A stretch of DNA of 64,000 nt from Asterias amurensis (taxonomy: Eukaryota > Echinodermata > Asteroidea > Forcipulatida > Asteriidae), in NCBI RefSeq assembly GCF_032118995.1, contig NC_092662.1, positions 806,001 to 870,000 of the forward strand, read 5' to 3'. Below the pieces are notes generated by a model that ran no database searches, was not told where the DNA came from, and worked only from the letters and a program-made list of their open reading frames with translations. Positions 23,548 to 33,212 of this stretch are shown piece by piece (the stretch's first letter is position 1; every line of letters begins with the position of its first letter). A program made the position numbers and the translations under genes.

Positions 23548-26500
23548 TTAGAGGAAATAAGGTGTGGTGGTACGTGTAGGAATAACTCGCTCAGCGTCGG
23601 GTACAGCTCTGAAGAGTTTGGCCTCTTTAGAGGAAGTATCTCGGAATGCTAGGATAGAGGCGATGTTGCCGCATCGATAGCAGTAGTTAGGAGCAGACCA
23701 AACAGTGACTAGCTTCTCATCAAACATGTACTTGTAGCCTTCATGGACAAGCTGGTGAGCTCGGCAGATGAGTTTTAGATTGTTGATGTGTACAAACTGC
23801 AGAGAGAAAAAGCGATAAAGAAAGGATGACATCATTCAAGGAAAAGAAGATCAGTTCTGATCCTACAGTCTGACAAAGTAGTCTCTTTCACTACTGTACA
23901 TCAGCATCAACAATTTGACTGAGAAAGTAAAAGGCTTTTGATGTTAAATTTGAAAACTGACTACTGGTAGAACTAGCATTCAGGTCCAATACTCCACAGA
24001 AGCAACCTGGTCATTGCCTTGGTGCCCTTTAAATATTCTGATAGAAGTTAACAAGGAGAAATGCCTTGGTGCCCTTGCCCCTTTTAAACTGTTGAGCATA
24101 CCTAGGGTTTTCTTCCAACAATAGTGTAATAGAGTTTCTATAGAATTTCAAAAAGTCACGAAAGTCAAACCTTTTTTCCCGATCTATTCACGAAAAACAA
24201 GGAATCACAATACGCCTATCTATTGGCACTCACCTCATTTACAACTTTGGCTCCAAACAGCCACCCTGCTCCTCTTGGACTGATGGCCCATGTATCTACA
24301 TCCTCTGGATCTGACCACACCAAATGTAAGACAAGTTAAGAATCAATTCTAAATCAGCAACAAATGAATACAATGTACAATCTGAAAGATTCAGGACATA
24401 TTTCCAATAGAGTTGCATGTGGTAAAGTTGGGACTAATAGTGCAGTGTCGATCATCAATGTACACCACACAACATGAGTTAAATATGTTTGAAGTTCAAC
24501 AAACGTTACACATATTTTCTACACCATTCTATATGCCCTTATAGATTGTAGTGTTGTGATGGAAATATGAACATTGTTAACAAGGCCTTGACTGAACTTG
24601 ACAACTCTTTCATCTTGTAACAGTTATAGACTTGAGGAAATTGCCTCTATTGTTCCTGGTCATTACTGGTGCCCATTAGACTGCCCAACAGGAAGTTACA
24701 ATTTCCTTAAAGAGATACCTTTACCAAGGAGAAGACACATTGGCGCCCCTGCCGTTCAAAACAAAGCACCAGGCATGTCTCTTGAGTTATAAACTTGTTT
24801 CAAAAGGATATCACAAAAGGCTCCTTTGTGTGGGATCTCCTGAGCTCTCTCAATGGTTCGGATTTGATCGAGGGTCTTGACATCTGGTGAGAGTCCGCCA
24901 TGGACACAAAGAATCTGCTCATCAATTATCTGCAGGAGAAAGTTACAAAAAGTGTTCAAATAACATCTTTTTAATTCCATTAACTACTTGTTATACTGTG
25001 AAGAAAAAAGTAGTCACCAACTACATGTATAAGTTAATACTTACAGCAGCTACTGTGAGGAGGTCAAAGACCTTTGTGCAGTATCTCCAGGCATTTGCAT
25101 TCCCATATTTGGTCTGACACTCATCTGCATATTGAATATATGAATATAAAACAACTTAAGTAGTTATCACTTATGTGTTATACAGATATGACACAACTTC
25201 TCCACAACATGAAGGGAGATAATGGACGATTCTTGCCATTTGTAATTTGAGATTGCAAACTATTTTTCAAAATCTACCCATAGTTTTTTACCGTAGAATC
25301 CATAAACTTGGGTGATTTGTCTGCTTTCATGGTTGCCTCGGAGAAGCGTGATGCGATCTGGCCACTTGGCTTTGAGTGTCAGTAACCTGGTGAAGGTTTC
25401 TAAACTGTAGTAACCCCTGTCAACAAAGTCACCCTAGGGAGGAAAAAGGAAACAAATAGTGACAATTGCGCAACTTAAATTAAATCAAGAGTGGAACAAA
25501 ACTGAATTTTTGAATGCTGGCTTGACTTCATCAAAGGATAAAAAGGGATTAGGATAAATAAGATTAAACGACCTGGTGTTTATAATCAGGAGATACAACT
25601 TATTATACTATCATAATCTAAGCTTACCATAAACACATAGTTGGTGTCCGGTATCTGTCCCCCAGTTCTGAACAATTCCTCTAAATCATAAAACTGTAAA
25701 GAAATAATCAGAAACATAAAATTGTGAAACAGATACTCAAATGCGTAGTAATATCAGAAATTATGAAGAAATACTCAATTGCTCGTTCATTAAAAACTAC
25801 TAATGTAGTTTCTCTCAATAACAACACAAGAAAACTGCATAATTTCAAAAAAATAATTGACGCAACAATAAGACTTAAATTGGAGGACGGTGTTTAAGTC
25901 TTACCTGGCCGTGTATATCACCGCATACTGTGACTGGAGTTGATACTGGTTGAACATTGGATTCTTCTAATAGAAGGTCACAAACGTAGTCACATAATTT
26001 CTGAAATAAATAAGAACATCCAACAATATAAACTCGAACTTTATGAAGCAAAATTATTTATGGTTTCCTTTTCTAATCTTTTATTTTAAATTTTTAAAAC
26101 TTTTAAAATCATCAAAAATCATTGATCATCGATGACAATGAATAAATGATGAAGCAATCAAAAATAATGTTTTGACATGAATGGGGAAGTCGAACAAAAC
26201 CATATAAATTCATGTAATAAACTTGAATAAAATTATATTTAAAAACAAACACAAACAGTGTTTTTTTTATTTTTATTATTATTGAAATTGAATCTGTCTT
26301 ATTTATTTAATTCAAAAAATCTTAATTAAAATTACTTTGGTATGCCCTTTACTTTACTAAATTCATGTCCACATAATCCTATTGCAAGCCAAAGTACAGC
26401 ACAAAATGACCAACAAGCTTTGTTGGATGTGTAGTGTTTACTTTTGTGTTACTCACTCAACCCTCAGGCTCATGGTCAGGCAATGGGCAAGTGAAGTAAA

Positions 26501-26716
26501 TCGTTAGTTGGCCACAAAATTATCTGACGATCACTTTTATTTCACAGTTTACTTACAGATCTACTCTACGAAATCATATATAATTTACACAAGTATTCCT
26601 ACGAAACGTCTTGTCTTTTTAGTACATGTTATCTTTACCTTTAAGTCGTTTTCGGGGAGGTATTTGCACTCTTTTGCGATGTCGATCCATCTATCAACTG
26701 ACGACAGTTCCGCCAT
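23548..26716 (-). CDS. PPP6C: Serine/threonine protein phosphatase 6 catalytic subunit, copy A, complete
   Basis: PP2A-family metallophosphatase, the catalytic part of the PP6 holoenzyme. Exons: 26639-26716, 25905-26000, 25628-25693, 25292-25433, 25045-25124, 24812-24929, 24234-24325 and 23548-23796, giving 306 residues (human 305). Metal-binding and catalytic motifs are intact: GDIHGQ (53-58), GDFVDRG (81-87), GNHE (113-116, His115), CVHGG (His164), and His238 in [17 protein letters not shown] and [20 protein letters not shown] identify PP6 over PP4 or PP2A. It ends PYFL, the carboxyl-methylation tail. The exon 6-7 intron is of U12 AT-AC type. This copy is closer to the human sequence than its neighbour and is probably the ancestral-function copy. 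It starts 48 bp from the divergent copy B. Confidence 0.97.
23985..24112. repeat. Dispersed repeat copy of the CAGGCCTGG group
   Basis: CCTGGTCATTGCCTTGGTGC and ATGCCTTGGTGCCCTTGCCC occur on the plus strand in the last intron of PPP6C copy A. Confidence 0.55.
24326..24811 (-). other. U12-type AT-AC intron of PPP6C copy A
   Basis: On the minus strand the exon ends TTTTGTG and the intron begins ATATCCTTTT, the U12 AT-AC donor consensus. The U12 branch motif TTCTTAAC (24335-24342) lies close to the 3' end, which reads CTTAC before ATTTGGTGTGG. No GT-AG pair restores the frame [10 protein letters not shown] dispersed repeat of the CAGGCCTGG group sits within it (about 24620-24785). Confidence 0.9.
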
Positions 26717-26764
26717 TTTGCAAGTCTGTAATGTGACGAAGGGCGCCCTCTATTGGTGAAAAAG
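26717..26764. promoter_or_regulatory. 48-bp start-codon-to-start-codon gap between divergent PPP6C copies
   Basis: The two ATGs face away from each other across 48 bp that include GGGCGCCCTCTATTGGTG, with a CCAAT-box-like ATTGG. Both 5' UTRs must be extremely short or overlap each other, or each promoter must lie inside the other gene's first exon. Transcription starts are unknown. Confidence 0.6.
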
Positions 26765-29700
26765 ATGGCTGAAGCTTCATGCATAGACAGATGGATTGAT
26801 ATCGTAAAAGGCTGCAAATATCTGCCAGAATACGACTTTAAGGTAGAATATTTTGCTTTGGGATTGTAAGGGCTATACCAGAGAATAGATATAGTTGATT
26901 TAATGGCCCTGGGATATGTGTATAAGTCTCAGTTAATTATACTTTCTGACACAAATTCTGATGAGTAATTTTTCTACACACACACATAGGGCATGCAAGG
27001 GGGGGGGGGGGCAGGACAATGTGTCAGCTCAGTGTGTGTGAGTCATCTCAGTTAAGACACGCCCCCTCCCCAAAAAGTGGGAAAATATAAATTGGCTTCT
27101 AATAAGCTTAGTTCTATAAAAATCCCTTGACCAGTAGGGTGACTAACCTTGTCCTCCCCAAACAATATCTCTATTATTTAGGGCCACATTACAATTACAT
27201 ATTTTTCCTCACCAAGGTGGCAAGGATCTATTTTATTTTTGTATTGATATAAATTATAAATACTAATAATAGAAAGCAGCGGTACAGCAGTCTGGTGGTG
27301 GTGGTGGGGGGGGGGGGGGGGGGAGGGGGAGGGGGGAGGTGTTAACTGAGACATAGTCTATCTGAGTGATAGTTTTGAAAGACTCACTGATTCACTCTTA
27401 TTATAAACCTGAAATCAAAAGACCTGGTTAAGGTTTCTTTAATTAAATTTAAATTGTTTTTTTTTCCCCCCAGAAATTATGTGACCATGTGTGTGAGATA
27501 CTTCTAGAGGAGAGTAATGTCCAGCCTGTATCGACACCAGTCACAGTGTGTGGCGACATCCATGGACAGGTATTATTCCACATAATTGTTTGCCAACTGG
27601 CTGACAATGTTTAGTCGATTTCAAGCTGAGGCAGGGTTCTCAAAGCAGGTCAGGGGTGGATTTCACAAAGATAATCCTCGCTTAGGACTAGTCCTAGGAG
27701 TTGTTAAAAACTTAAGGCTAATCCTGACTTGAGATAAGACTAGTCTGAATTCTTTGTGAAATCCATTCCAGGAGTTACAAGGAGATCGGGGAGGCCATGG
27801 CTTGTTGCCCTGGTCTTGGTCCTTGGTGCCGCATCAAATGTTTCCCAAAAACTTTAAGATTTTCCAATGAGTGCACTTTGAAAAATTAGAATGGCCTTGC
27901 CCTCCCTGGCTAACTTCTGACAGAGTGAACAAAAGAGAGAGACCTGTGTACAATTTCTGGGATTGGGATTTTTGAATTAGTTTACTCTTTGTTTTTCTGG
28001 AGACCGGTAGAAATTTAAACAGCATTTTCCTTTTTTCCTCTCTAATATAGTTCTATGATATGGAAGAATTGTTCAGAACTGGTGGCCAGGTTCCGGACAC
28101 CAACTATGTGTTCATGGTGAGTATTTATTATCAACAATACTGTATCTTTCAAAAGTTTAGGGTTTGACCTAAGGTGTTGAAAATGTTGTTGCCATAGCAT
28201 GTTTTCCACCCCTTATTAGGGAAGCTGGACCGGGATGCATGGAAGACGACCATCAGAGTTTCCAGAGAATGCGTTGGCTGAAGACATCCTCTCGCTCAAC
28301 TGACTGACTGACCACCAGGGCCTAGACCCAATAACTGGGGCGCTGTACTCCTTTTTTCAAAATTTTGTCATTATCGGCCGTACTAGTACGAACAATGTCA
28401 AACTTTTGAAAAAAGGAGTTCAGGGCCCGAGTTACTTGGTCAAACCAAGGCCCAATTTTACAGAGCTGCGCTTAGCTCAAGATATTGCTTAGCAATTTGC
28501 TGCTCGGCAGGCTACCAGCCACAAATTGAACATGTGACATGATATTTAAGCACAATTTCTGTTTACTTACTATTTTTATGTTAAGCAGCTCTGGAAATGG
28601 GGTCCAGCTTATCATGATCCCTCCATGCAATCTTGTCAAGTCTTTAAAAATAATTTTTTCCTCCCTAGGGTGACTTTGTTGACAGGGGTTACTACAGTTT
28701 AGAAACCTTCACCAGGTTACTGACACTCAAAGCCAAGTGGCCAGATCGCATCACGCTTCTCCGTGGCAACCATGAAACCAGACAGATAACGCAAGTTTAT
28801 GGATTCTATGGTAAGAACTTTTGTAGATTGCTGATAGTGAAAACATATCTTTAAACCCTCCAAATGGGCTGACTTTCATCATTTTCTTCATGATGTGCTG
28901 ATGTCACTATTTCTGCAACAAGCTCTTCTTAGTTGGTGTGCGATTCAAGCTGCTAACTTGAAATACCTATATTGTGTACAATTTTAATACTAATTGCAGA
29001 TTCCTTAAAAAGGAAATTACAGGCCTGGGTTATTGTTGCCTATCATTCATGGTACAGTTTTTTCTTAAACATAACAATCCGAATAGTCTCTGGAGAATTG
29101 TTTAAGAATGTTTGTCATATTGAACCATGATTTTCATTCCTCCATTTCATTCTGAATTGTATCTGACATAAGTACGGTTTTCTAGTTTCAGCAAAATACG
29201 AAAGAATGCGTCTGGCCTCACACCAAATTAAATTGGTTTTCATTCGACATTTACCATCGTTTTCAATATATCAATGTTTTTACTGGACATAGAAATGAAA
29301 ATGTAAATGACTTCACGACCATCTACTGTCTAGTGCTTACTACTGTCCTCATAAGGTCATAAAATACTGCCTGTTCAAACCCACTTATGTCTTTGACCTG
29401 TCTCGGATGTTTGCAAGTTTAAATCCAGTTTACTCTATAACAGTGATTTTAATCCAATCTGATGTGCTTCGCTTCTGTGATAGATTAAGCAGATTAACGA
29501 TGGTTAACAAAGCAAAAAAAATTAAAGCAAAATTAAGCCTGGATCTACTCAGAGGCCACCGAGTTCTTGACCTCTTGACCCCGATCTTGGCTTTGGTGCC
29601 CCCTCATAAGCCGCCCATAGACTTTAAGATTTCCAAGCGCCTTGCAATATGAAAATAGCTTTAATAGTTCCAGGCCTGACACATATCCCAAAATAAACAA

Positions 29701-32610
29701 ACCTATGTGGTAACTGTAACCAGCGCTAAACTGCTCAGCGGACAGGCTTGCTTTTAAGGACCCGCCTAAAATGTTTTCGGGAAAAGTTGAAAGGTGGCTA
29801 GATGAAATTGTGCTATTCTCTCTTCCATGCCATGCATTGCCATAAACCATGGGGTCATCAATCATCATTATGAAGTGTGGAATCATTCAACTATGCTGCA
29901 CTGCATGCTAGTCAGGTAAGATCATTGTTTGACATTTGTCTGCTCATTGTTTTGCATTTCTTCTGAAAAACAATTGTCCATTACCATGATTCTACATGTT
30001 TGGCAAGTCCTTTCTGTTCTATCTATCTTGTTTTATAGATGTAGTGGTTCAGTTGCTTGTTTAACTTCCATGAATCATTCATTTATGCGAGATGGTCAAT
30101 TCATTTTAAATTAACTTAATCAAAAACATTCTTCATCACTTATAAGTGATGAAGAATGTTTTTTATTTCTGATGTAGGGCCAAAAACCAAATGACATTCT
30201 AAGGTTAATCTTTGTTTAATTTGTTAATTTCTAAGGGTTTCCTACATGAGTAAAGATAAATTACTACAACAAAATAATGTCCTATAATTTTACACACTTC
30301 CAAAATTATTTTAAACCATTAAAAATTTTTAGATTATAACTGGAATATGGAATGCACTATATACTTAGGTTTTTGAATAATTTGTTTTCTTTCAGATGAG
30401 TGCCAGACTAAATACGGGAATGCAAATGCGTGGAGATACTGCACAATGGTCTTTGACCTCCTCACCGTGGCTGCTGTAAGTATTAACTTATTCATATATT
30501 CAATATGCAGATGAGTGTCAGACCAAATATGGGAATGCAAATGCGTGGAGATACTGCACAATGGTCTTTGACCTCCTCACCGTGGCTGCTGTACGTATGA
30601 AGTCCAAGTCCCTTGCATATTGAAATTAATTGGCGAGTTTGGGCCACTAGGTGGCAGCAGACAATGTTGGTAGTGGACAACTTCACAAAATACTGGGAAC
30701 TAGTGCATTAGCCATTGAATGAGGTGCATGCTGGTCTAGTTAGAGACCAAAGTTTGCAGTAACAAGACCAGCATGCACTTCATCCCTTGGCTAAATCCCA
30801 TTTCTGTGTTTGTGAAGTTATTTCTTAATGAACTGGCCGCGATTCTTAGGTTGTCCCTTAAGTCTACTGCCACATATTGTTCAAAAAAGTATCTTATAAA
30901 ATTTTCTTAATCCTCCATCTCCAACTCCTCCTTGACAGGTCCAAAGTAGGCGGGGCTTGGTAGGGGCGGGAAAGGTTTTTAAGTCCCATCCTTATCTAGG
31001 CCCTGCTGCTCTTCCATTTGTCTTTACTTTTGCAGAAGTTAGAAACAAGTCTAAACTGAATTATAGAGATAAGGCAAAAATGATCCACCTTAATCAGAGT
31101 CGGGACCGGGTAAAAAACCTCTCCTCAGTTTTCAAGGTCACAATGAGATTTCTAGCAGTAACTTTGCATCTTTTTTCTGTTTCCTTAGATAATTGATGAG
31201 CAGATATTCTGTGTACACGGTGGATTATCTCCAGATATAAACACATTGGATCAGATCAGGACGATTGAAAGAGCTCAAGAAATCCCGCACAAAGGACCAT
31301 TTTGTGATATCCTTGCAATACATCACCTGATCAGGGCCAGATGTCATGTCTCTGCCTACAACAGAATTATTTTCTTAGGCCCATGTAAAGTACTAGCTTC
31401 TACATAATAAATGTGCAGAATTTTGCAGTAAGCAGAGCCTTGAAATTGGGCCTTATCTAATTAAATTGCAGCTTGTTTTCATGCTGTCCATTTTTCAAGT
31501 ATCATGAAGCAATTTTAAAAGCATAAATTGTTCCAGAGAACATTTATTTTCCAGTGGAAAGAGGCATACCAGGACATTTCATTAGTAACCTGTTCCTGCT
31601 AAGCAAGATTTGTTCTATGCTAAGGACCAAATGAGCTGCTTAAACAGGTATCACTTTTAAGGAGTGAAGTTGTTTCCCTTAACTGACACACATCTTGTCT
31701 GGTCCGACCCTGAAGATGTTGATACCTGGGCTATAAGCCAACGTGGAGCAGGATGGCTGTTTGGTGCTAAGGTGGTCAGTAAGGTAACTTCACTCAGACC
31801 TTCTTATTCCACAGCGTTATTAAAAATATCCTCAAACCCTTAGTTAATGATTGCTACAAGTATACGATTTCCAATTTTTTACACCATGTACACAGGCCTA
31901 GATTTCAACTCAAAAACTGCAAGGCCATTTTCATTTTGTAGAGAGTACTTCCATTGGGAATCTTTGGAGTCTATGAGAACTTTTTGAAGGTGCACCAAGG
32001 CCAAGACCGGGGCAACGAAGGCCTTGGCCTCTGTGGTCTCCGTGTATATCCTGGCCTGGGGTCGATTTCTTAAAGAGTTAGGCTAGTCCTAGGAGATATC
32101 AAAAACGTATGGCTAGTCCTAAGTTAGGACCCGTAACTCGTCCTAACTCGAGATAAGACTAGCCTTAACTCTTTGTGAAATCCACCCCTGGATACATTTG
32201 AGATATTTTCAAATTAACTGAATGTGTTTTTGGAGAATTACTACTCAAAAACTGATTTGCATTCATGACATGAAAAATTGTAAAGAGAAGGCCTTTACTT
32301 TTCTTTCCCTTTCGAAGGTGAAAAACATTTTGTAACTAGCTTGAAATTTCTTTATTTTTAGTTTGAACATGTCAACAATCTGTCCTTGATTTGCCGTGCT
32401 CATCAGATAGTCCATGAAGGCTACAAATACATGTTTGATGATCAGATAGTCACAGTATGGTCTGCTCCTAACTACTGCTACCGATGCGGCAACATCGCTT
32501 CCATCTTAGAATTCAAAGATGCAAACACAAGAGAAGCTAAACTCTTCCGAGCGGTCCCCGATAGCGAGAGGGTTATACCAGTAAGAGCGACCGTTCCTTA
32601 TTTCCTGTGA
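26765..32610 (+). CDS. PPP6C: Serine/threonine protein phosphatase 6 catalytic subunit, copy B, intact
   Basis: Second PP6-type phosphatase. Exons: 26765-26842, 27474-27569, 28051-28116, 28669-28810, 30396-30475 (or its duplicate 30511-30590), 31189-31306, 31692-31783 and 32362-32610. Lengths match copy A exon for exon (78, 96, 66, 142, 80, 118, 92, 249), giving 306 residues. GDIHG, GDFVDRG, GNHE, CVHGG and RAHQ are intact and it ends PYFL, so activity is expected. Differences at normally conserved spots: GNHETRQ instead of GNHESRQ (residue 117), ISQRGAGW instead of ISPRGAGW (residue 210), and a divergent N-terminus ([16 protein letters not shown]). Introns are longer and richer in repeats than in copy A. 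The exon 6-7 intron is U12 AT-AC. It looks like an older duplicate under selection, with later sequence exchange with copy A. Confidence 0.94.
27000..27340. repeat. Poly-G rich tracts in PPP6C copy B intron 1
   Basis: A run of G near 27001 and a longer G-rich stretch at about 27293-27340 (GGT repeats passing into pure G and GGGGGA). Such tracts can form G-quadruplexes in DNA or in the nascent sense RNA. Confidence 0.8.
27653..27770. repeat. Fold-back MITE, TTAGGACTAGTC family
   Basis: GGGGTGGATTTCACAAAGAT on the left and CTTTGTGAAATCCATTCC on the right are inverted ends; shorter than other copies. Intron 2 of PPP6C copy B, next to a CAGGCCTGG-group copy. Confidence 0.75.
27771..27905. repeat. 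Dispersed repeat copy of the CAGGCCTGG group
   Basis: CAGGAGTTACAAGGAGATCG, GGAGGCCATGGC, CCTTGGTGCCGC and ATGGCCTTGCCCTCC appear in family order. It directly abuts the fold-back element before it. Confidence 0.6.
29540..29680. repeat. Dispersed repeat copy of the CAGGCCTGG group
   Basis: AGAGGCCACCGAGTTC, GGTGCCCCCTCATAAG, AGACTTTAAGATTTCC and the end AGTTCCAGGCCTGAC match the copy at 33059-33212. Intron 4 of PPP6C copy B. Confidence 0.6.
30122..30163. repeat. Perfect 42-bp palindrome with no spacer
   Basis: The left half AAAAACATTCTTCATCACTT (plus A) is followed immediately by its exact complement. No mismatch was seen. Intron 4 of PPP6C copy B. Confidence 0.95.
30511..30590 (+). other. 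Duplicate of PPP6C copy B exon 5
   Basis: An 80-bp exon-like block with its own AG acceptor (TTCAATATGCAG) and GT donor (gtacgt) follows exon 5 (30396-30475) after only 35 bp. Both blocks encode the same residues. Using both would shift the frame (80 is not a multiple of 3), and 35 nt is too short for a normal intron, so the two should be used one at a time. Its 5' half matches copy A while its 3' half matches copy B. Confidence 0.85.
30679..30819. repeat. 141-bp fold-back element
   Basis: AACTTCACAAAATACTGGGA on the left is mirrored by CCCATTTCTGTGTTTGTGAAG on the right. The arms continue through GTGCATGCTGGTCT and AGACCAGCATGCAC. Intron 5 of PPP6C copy B. Confidence 0.8.
31307..31691 (+). 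other. U12-type AT-AC intron of PPP6C copy B
   Basis: Exon ends CATTTTGTG, intron begins ATATCCTTGC. A U12 branch motif TTTCCCTTAAC (31673-31683) lies about 10 nt before the end GACACAC. The next exon opens ATCTTGTCTGGTCCGAC. Same position and phase as in copy A. Confidence 0.92.
31893..32057. repeat. Full-length CAGGCCTGG-group element
   Basis: Starts CAGGCCTAGATTTCAAC and ends ATATCCTGGCCTG, with GGTGCACCAAGGCC, GGGGCAACGAAGG and CCTTGGCCTCTGTGG inside. It abuts the fold-back element at 32058. Confidence 0.7.
32058..32188. repeat. Fold-back MITE, TTAGGACTAGTC family
   Basis: GGGGTCGATTTCTTAAAGAG on the left and CTTTGTGAAATCCACCCC on the right, with palindromic TAGTCCTAAGTTAGGAC sequence inside. 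Last intron of PPP6C copy B. Confidence 0.85.
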
Positions 32611-32935
32611 TGTAGACTAATGAACTGGAACGAGTATTGTGAAATAACTGAGGATCTGAGTGAGGTGTTCTTAATAATTACTACTAGTCTTGGTTTCAAG
32701 ACGGTAATACCAGTAAGAACGAATGTTCCTTATTTTCTCTGATGACGGCGTAGACTAATGAACTGGAATGAATATTGTGAAATAACTTGAAGATATGAGT
32801 GAGGTGTTCTTGTTGATTTCTCGTCTTGGTTTCAAGACTGGTTAATACCAGTAAGAGCGACTGTTCCTTATTTCCTTAGATGGTAGCATAGACTTTTTAA
32901 CTGGAATGACTATCGTGAAATAACTTGAACGTATT
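32575..32935 (+). repeat. C-terminal coding tail of PPP6C copy B plus 3' flank, tandemly repeated three times
   Basis: ATACCAGTAAGAGCGACCG starts at 32575 inside the last exon. Close copies start at 32707 and 32845 (period about 132-138 bp). Each carries the IPVR(A/T)xVPYFL codons followed by 'actggaatgaatattgtgaaataact'. Only the first is attached to the open reading frame. Confidence 0.85.
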
Positions 32936-33058
32936 TTACAATTGACTTTGGTACTTAAATAAAAACAAAACATGTTCAGTTGATAAACGTTTATTTTCTT
33001 ATCATAAAAAATAATGCAATTTACAAGCAAATCTTGATTAGAATACTTTTAAATGTTT

Positions 33059-33212
33059 CAGGCCTGGAGTTACACAGAGACCACGGTGGCCTCCGTTAAC
33101 CTGGCCTTGGTGCCCCTGCAAAGATTTACCAAAGACTTTAAGATCCCCCATTGAAGTGCTCTTTGCAAAATAAAAATGACCTTGCCCTCCCAAAGATGTA
33201 ATTCCAGGCCTG
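33059..33212. repeat. Full-length 154-bp CAGGCCTGG MITE-like element
   Basis: Begins CAGGCCTGGAGTTACA and ends TGTAATTCCAGGCCTG, forming short terminal inverted repeats. The interior carries GACCACGGTGGCCTCCG, CTTGGTGCCCC and CTTGCCCTCCC. This is the reference copy for the many fragments in the window. Confidence 0.8.

Noticed and set aside
26639-26842. Idea that one PPP6C copy is a processed pseudogene
   Set aside because: Both copies keep all introns, identical exon lengths and intact catalytic motifs.
29545-29886. 113-codon minus-strand frame in PPP6C copy B intron 4
   Set aside because: Half of it lies in a CAGGCCTGG-group repeat and it has no splice context or domain.
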